From JBGTCD01 sp041749015 (GTDB lineage: Bacteria; Bacteroidota; Bacteroidia; Cytophagales; Cyclobacteriaceae): a stretch of DNA of 52,247 nt. Shown here piece by piece: positions 50,722 through 52,247 of this stretch; the first letter of the stretch is position 1; every line of letters starts with the position of its first letter. The notes beneath the pieces are model-generated. The model saw nothing but the letters and a program-made list of their open reading frames with translations, did not search any database and was not told where the DNA came from. The stretch is from assembly GCA_041749015.1 (NCBI GenBank), contig JBGTCD010000145.1, positions 1 to 52,247 of the forward strand, written 5' to 3'. The position numbers and the translations under genes are program-made.

Positions 50722-52247
50722 TTTAGTATTTTTTATACTGTCCGCAGCATTGGGTCTTTCAGCCCAGTCAATAGAGCGACCCTATATCTTTCCAATTTTC
50801 CCGGGTGAAACCAATACCCTTTCCGGCACAATGGGGGAACTGCGGGCTACTCACTTTCACTCCGGTATTGATATCCGGACGGGAGGGCGCACAGGATTAC
50901 CCATCCAGGCCGTTGCAGATGGATTTATAGTCAGGGCTTCCATGGCTACTGGCGGGTATGGGAATGCTTTGTATTTGTTCCACCCCAAAACCGGACATTA
51001 TACGGTTTATGCGCATTTAGAATCGTTTCACGGGTCGGTAAAGGATTATGTACTTCAGGAACAATACAAGCAGGAGACTTTTGAAATCAATCTCTTTCCT
51101 GATGTCAACAGTTTCAAGGTAAAGCAGGGTGACACCATAGCTTATTCGGGTAATAGCGGCTCATCCGGTGGGCCCCACCTGCATTTCGATTTGCGCGATA
51201 AAAACCACAACCTGCTGAATCCACTTTCTTATGGTTTTAAGGAAGTAAAGGACCAAACCCCACCTGTGGTGGAGCAGGTAGCAGTCAAAACCCTAAACAT
51301 GGATTCCAGGGTTGAACATATGTTTGGACGGCAAACGTACAGGGTGCGCAGGATTAGCAATGGGCGCTACACCATAGACAAACCCATCCCGGTATGGGGC
51401 CTCATTGGATTGGAAATGTTTGCTTATGACCGGATGGACGGCACTAATTTTAAATGCGGGATTAATCAGGTGGAAGTGACCATCGATGGGGACCCTATAT
51501 TCACTAAGGAAATTTCTACCTTTTCATTCAATGAGCAAAGGAACATTCTGGCCCATATGAACTATGAGGTCAAACAAATCACCGGCACTCGGTACCAGAA
51601 GCTTTATGTGGACTATGGCAATGACCTGAGTTTCTATAATACCAATAGTGCTAATGGCCGCATTAACATCAAAGAGCCCTGTTTGCATCATGTCACCGTG
51701 CAGATGTGGGATTCCTACGGCAATGCTTCATTGCTGGAATTTACGCTGGAAGGCAAAAGCCCGGAGCCCATTTCCAGGCAATCCTCATTATTTAAGGAAA
51801 ACTATGAGGTAATAGACAATACCCTGATTCTTTTCTCTGAAAGGGGGGAAGATTCGTTATCCACATTGTTTTTACAGAGTAAATCATCCGTTCTCTACTC
51901 CTCCTATACCTATAAGGACGGCACTCGTGTATTTCTTTGGGATCTTCGCAAAGGACTGCCCGATTCTGCATGGGTATGTGGTGTGGCCCTACCGGTAAAT
52001 TTCAAGGCTATGGTGCCACCAGAAATTCCATACAGGTTTTACAGCCATGAAATGGATGTTTATTTTCCTGCCAAATCCCTATTTGACACCTTGTATCTAA
52101 GAACTGCCTATGAAGTCAATGATGAAACCAGCAGAGAGATATTTACCATAAGCAAGGGTATTTACCCTTTGCGAAAAAATATTACTGTAACCCTTAAGCC
52201 ACAGCAGTCTTACCAAAACAAGGCCAAAATATCGGCCTACCTGGAGG
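50690..52247 (+). CDS. M23 (LytM-type) metallopeptidase, 3' end outside the window
   Basis: The frame is open from ATG 50690 to the window end (519 codons, no stop). The N-terminus is a signal peptide (RLGSLVFFILSAALGLSAQ). The LytM zinc motif is present: HFHSGIDI (about residues 58-65) and GPHLHFD near residue 162. Such enzymes cut peptide cross-links in peptidoglycan, or act as inactive activators of amidases. The C-terminal half (residues ~190 on) is beta-rich and unassigned. It starts 32 nt before the end of the FAH gene, which forces coexpression. It is only partial here. Confidence 0.85.
   Translation, partial: MKRCWILRLGSLVFFILSAALGLSAQSIERPYIFPIFPGETNTLSGTMGELRATHFHSGIDIRTGGRTGLPIQAVADGFIVRASMATGGYGNALYLFHPKTGHYTVYAHLESFHGSVKDYVLQEQYKQETFEINLFPDVNSFKVKQGDTIAYSGNSGSSGGPHLHFDLRDKNHNLLNPLSYGFKEVKDQTPPVVEQVAVKTLNMDSRVEHMFGRQTYRVRRISNGRYTIDKPIPVWGLIGLEMFAYDRMDGTNFKCGINQVEVTIDGDPIFTKEISTFSFNEQRNILAHMNYEVKQITGTRYQKLYVDYGNDLSFYNTNSANGRINIKEPCLHHVTVQMWDSYGNASLLEFTLEGKSPEPISRQSSLFKENYEVIDNTLILFSERGEDSLSTLFLQSKSSVLYSSYTYKDGTRVFLWDLRKGLPDSAWVCGVALPVNFKAMVPPEIPYRFYSHEMDVYFPAKSLFDTLYLRTAYEVNDETSREIFTISKGIYPLRKNITVTLKPQQSYQNKAKISAYLE

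Noticed and set aside
1..52247. CRISPR arrays, insertion sequences, prophage genes
   Set aside because: No spaced direct repeats, transposase, capsid or cas-type protein was seen.

Overview
The window looks like chromosomal DNA of a Bacteroidota bacterium, most likely of the class Cytophagia. The evidence is a type IX secretion (T9SS) C-terminal sorting domain on a 1269-residue secreted protein, a SusC-type regulatory domain ending in EVVVTGYG, many lipoproteins and outer-membrane barrels, weak Shine-Dalgarno sites, and promoters of the Bacteroidota form TTG/TTTG - 20-22 nt - TAnnTTTG. No prophage, insertion sequence or CRISPR array was seen. The species cannot be named from this sequence.

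Layout. 1-3006: the 5' end of a tRNA-Glu (minus), gap with its own promoter and terminator, yebC and an EamA-type exporter. 3112-9463: an Lgt-like membrane protein and a J-domain/TPR protein, then a large T9SS cargo protein followed by a small lipoprotein. 9478-18444: a flavin reductase and then the four genes of the ligase-associated DNA repair set (MBL-fold exonuclease, ATP-dependent ligase, Lhr-type helicase, PdeM phosphoesterase). A three-gene opposing operon (LVIVD-repeat lipoprotein, barrel-like protein, small protein) splits this set into two pairs. 18460-21691: a secreted unknown, a fatty-acid hydroxylase-like enzyme coupled to a cation diffusion facilitator, and an RDD membrane protein. 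21849-27789: oxidoreductase, rnhA, class V aminotransferase and aroQ on the minus strand, divergent xerD, then an acyltransferase and a BASS transporter. 28026-32052: a MuiA-like protein, tyrA and its upstream aminotransferase. 32112-34544: a tandemly duplicated two-gene cassette (small beta-barrel plus lipoprotein, all overlapping), the best candidate here for an undescribed system. 34627-38296: etfB-etfA-bifunctional nuclease-nupC. 38449-43328: a small TPR protein, two M14 peptidase paralogues of which one has lost its catalytic residues, and an MDR dehydrogenase. 43424-47494: dnaB and, divergently, mpl plus a DEDDh exonuclease; the 346 bp between dnaB and mpl hold two perfect DnaA boxes and an AT-rich tract. 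47570-47828: a cluster of REP-like hairpins. 47924-52247: small membrane proteins, a secreted unknown, an M48 lipoprotein protease, an FAH-family hydrolase, and an M23 peptidase that starts inside the hydrolase gene and runs off the window.

Most of the window is housekeeping (glycolysis, shikimate/tyrosine, cell-wall recycling, replication, electron transfer) with envelope genes between. Genes are tightly packed, with 4-nt ATGA or TTGA overlaps and convergent overlaps. Several forced TTG starts occur (lhr, pdeM, CDF, BASS). From 21 kb to 45 kb almost all genes are on the minus strand, pointing away from the dnaB-mpl gap, which fits (but does not prove) a replication origin there.
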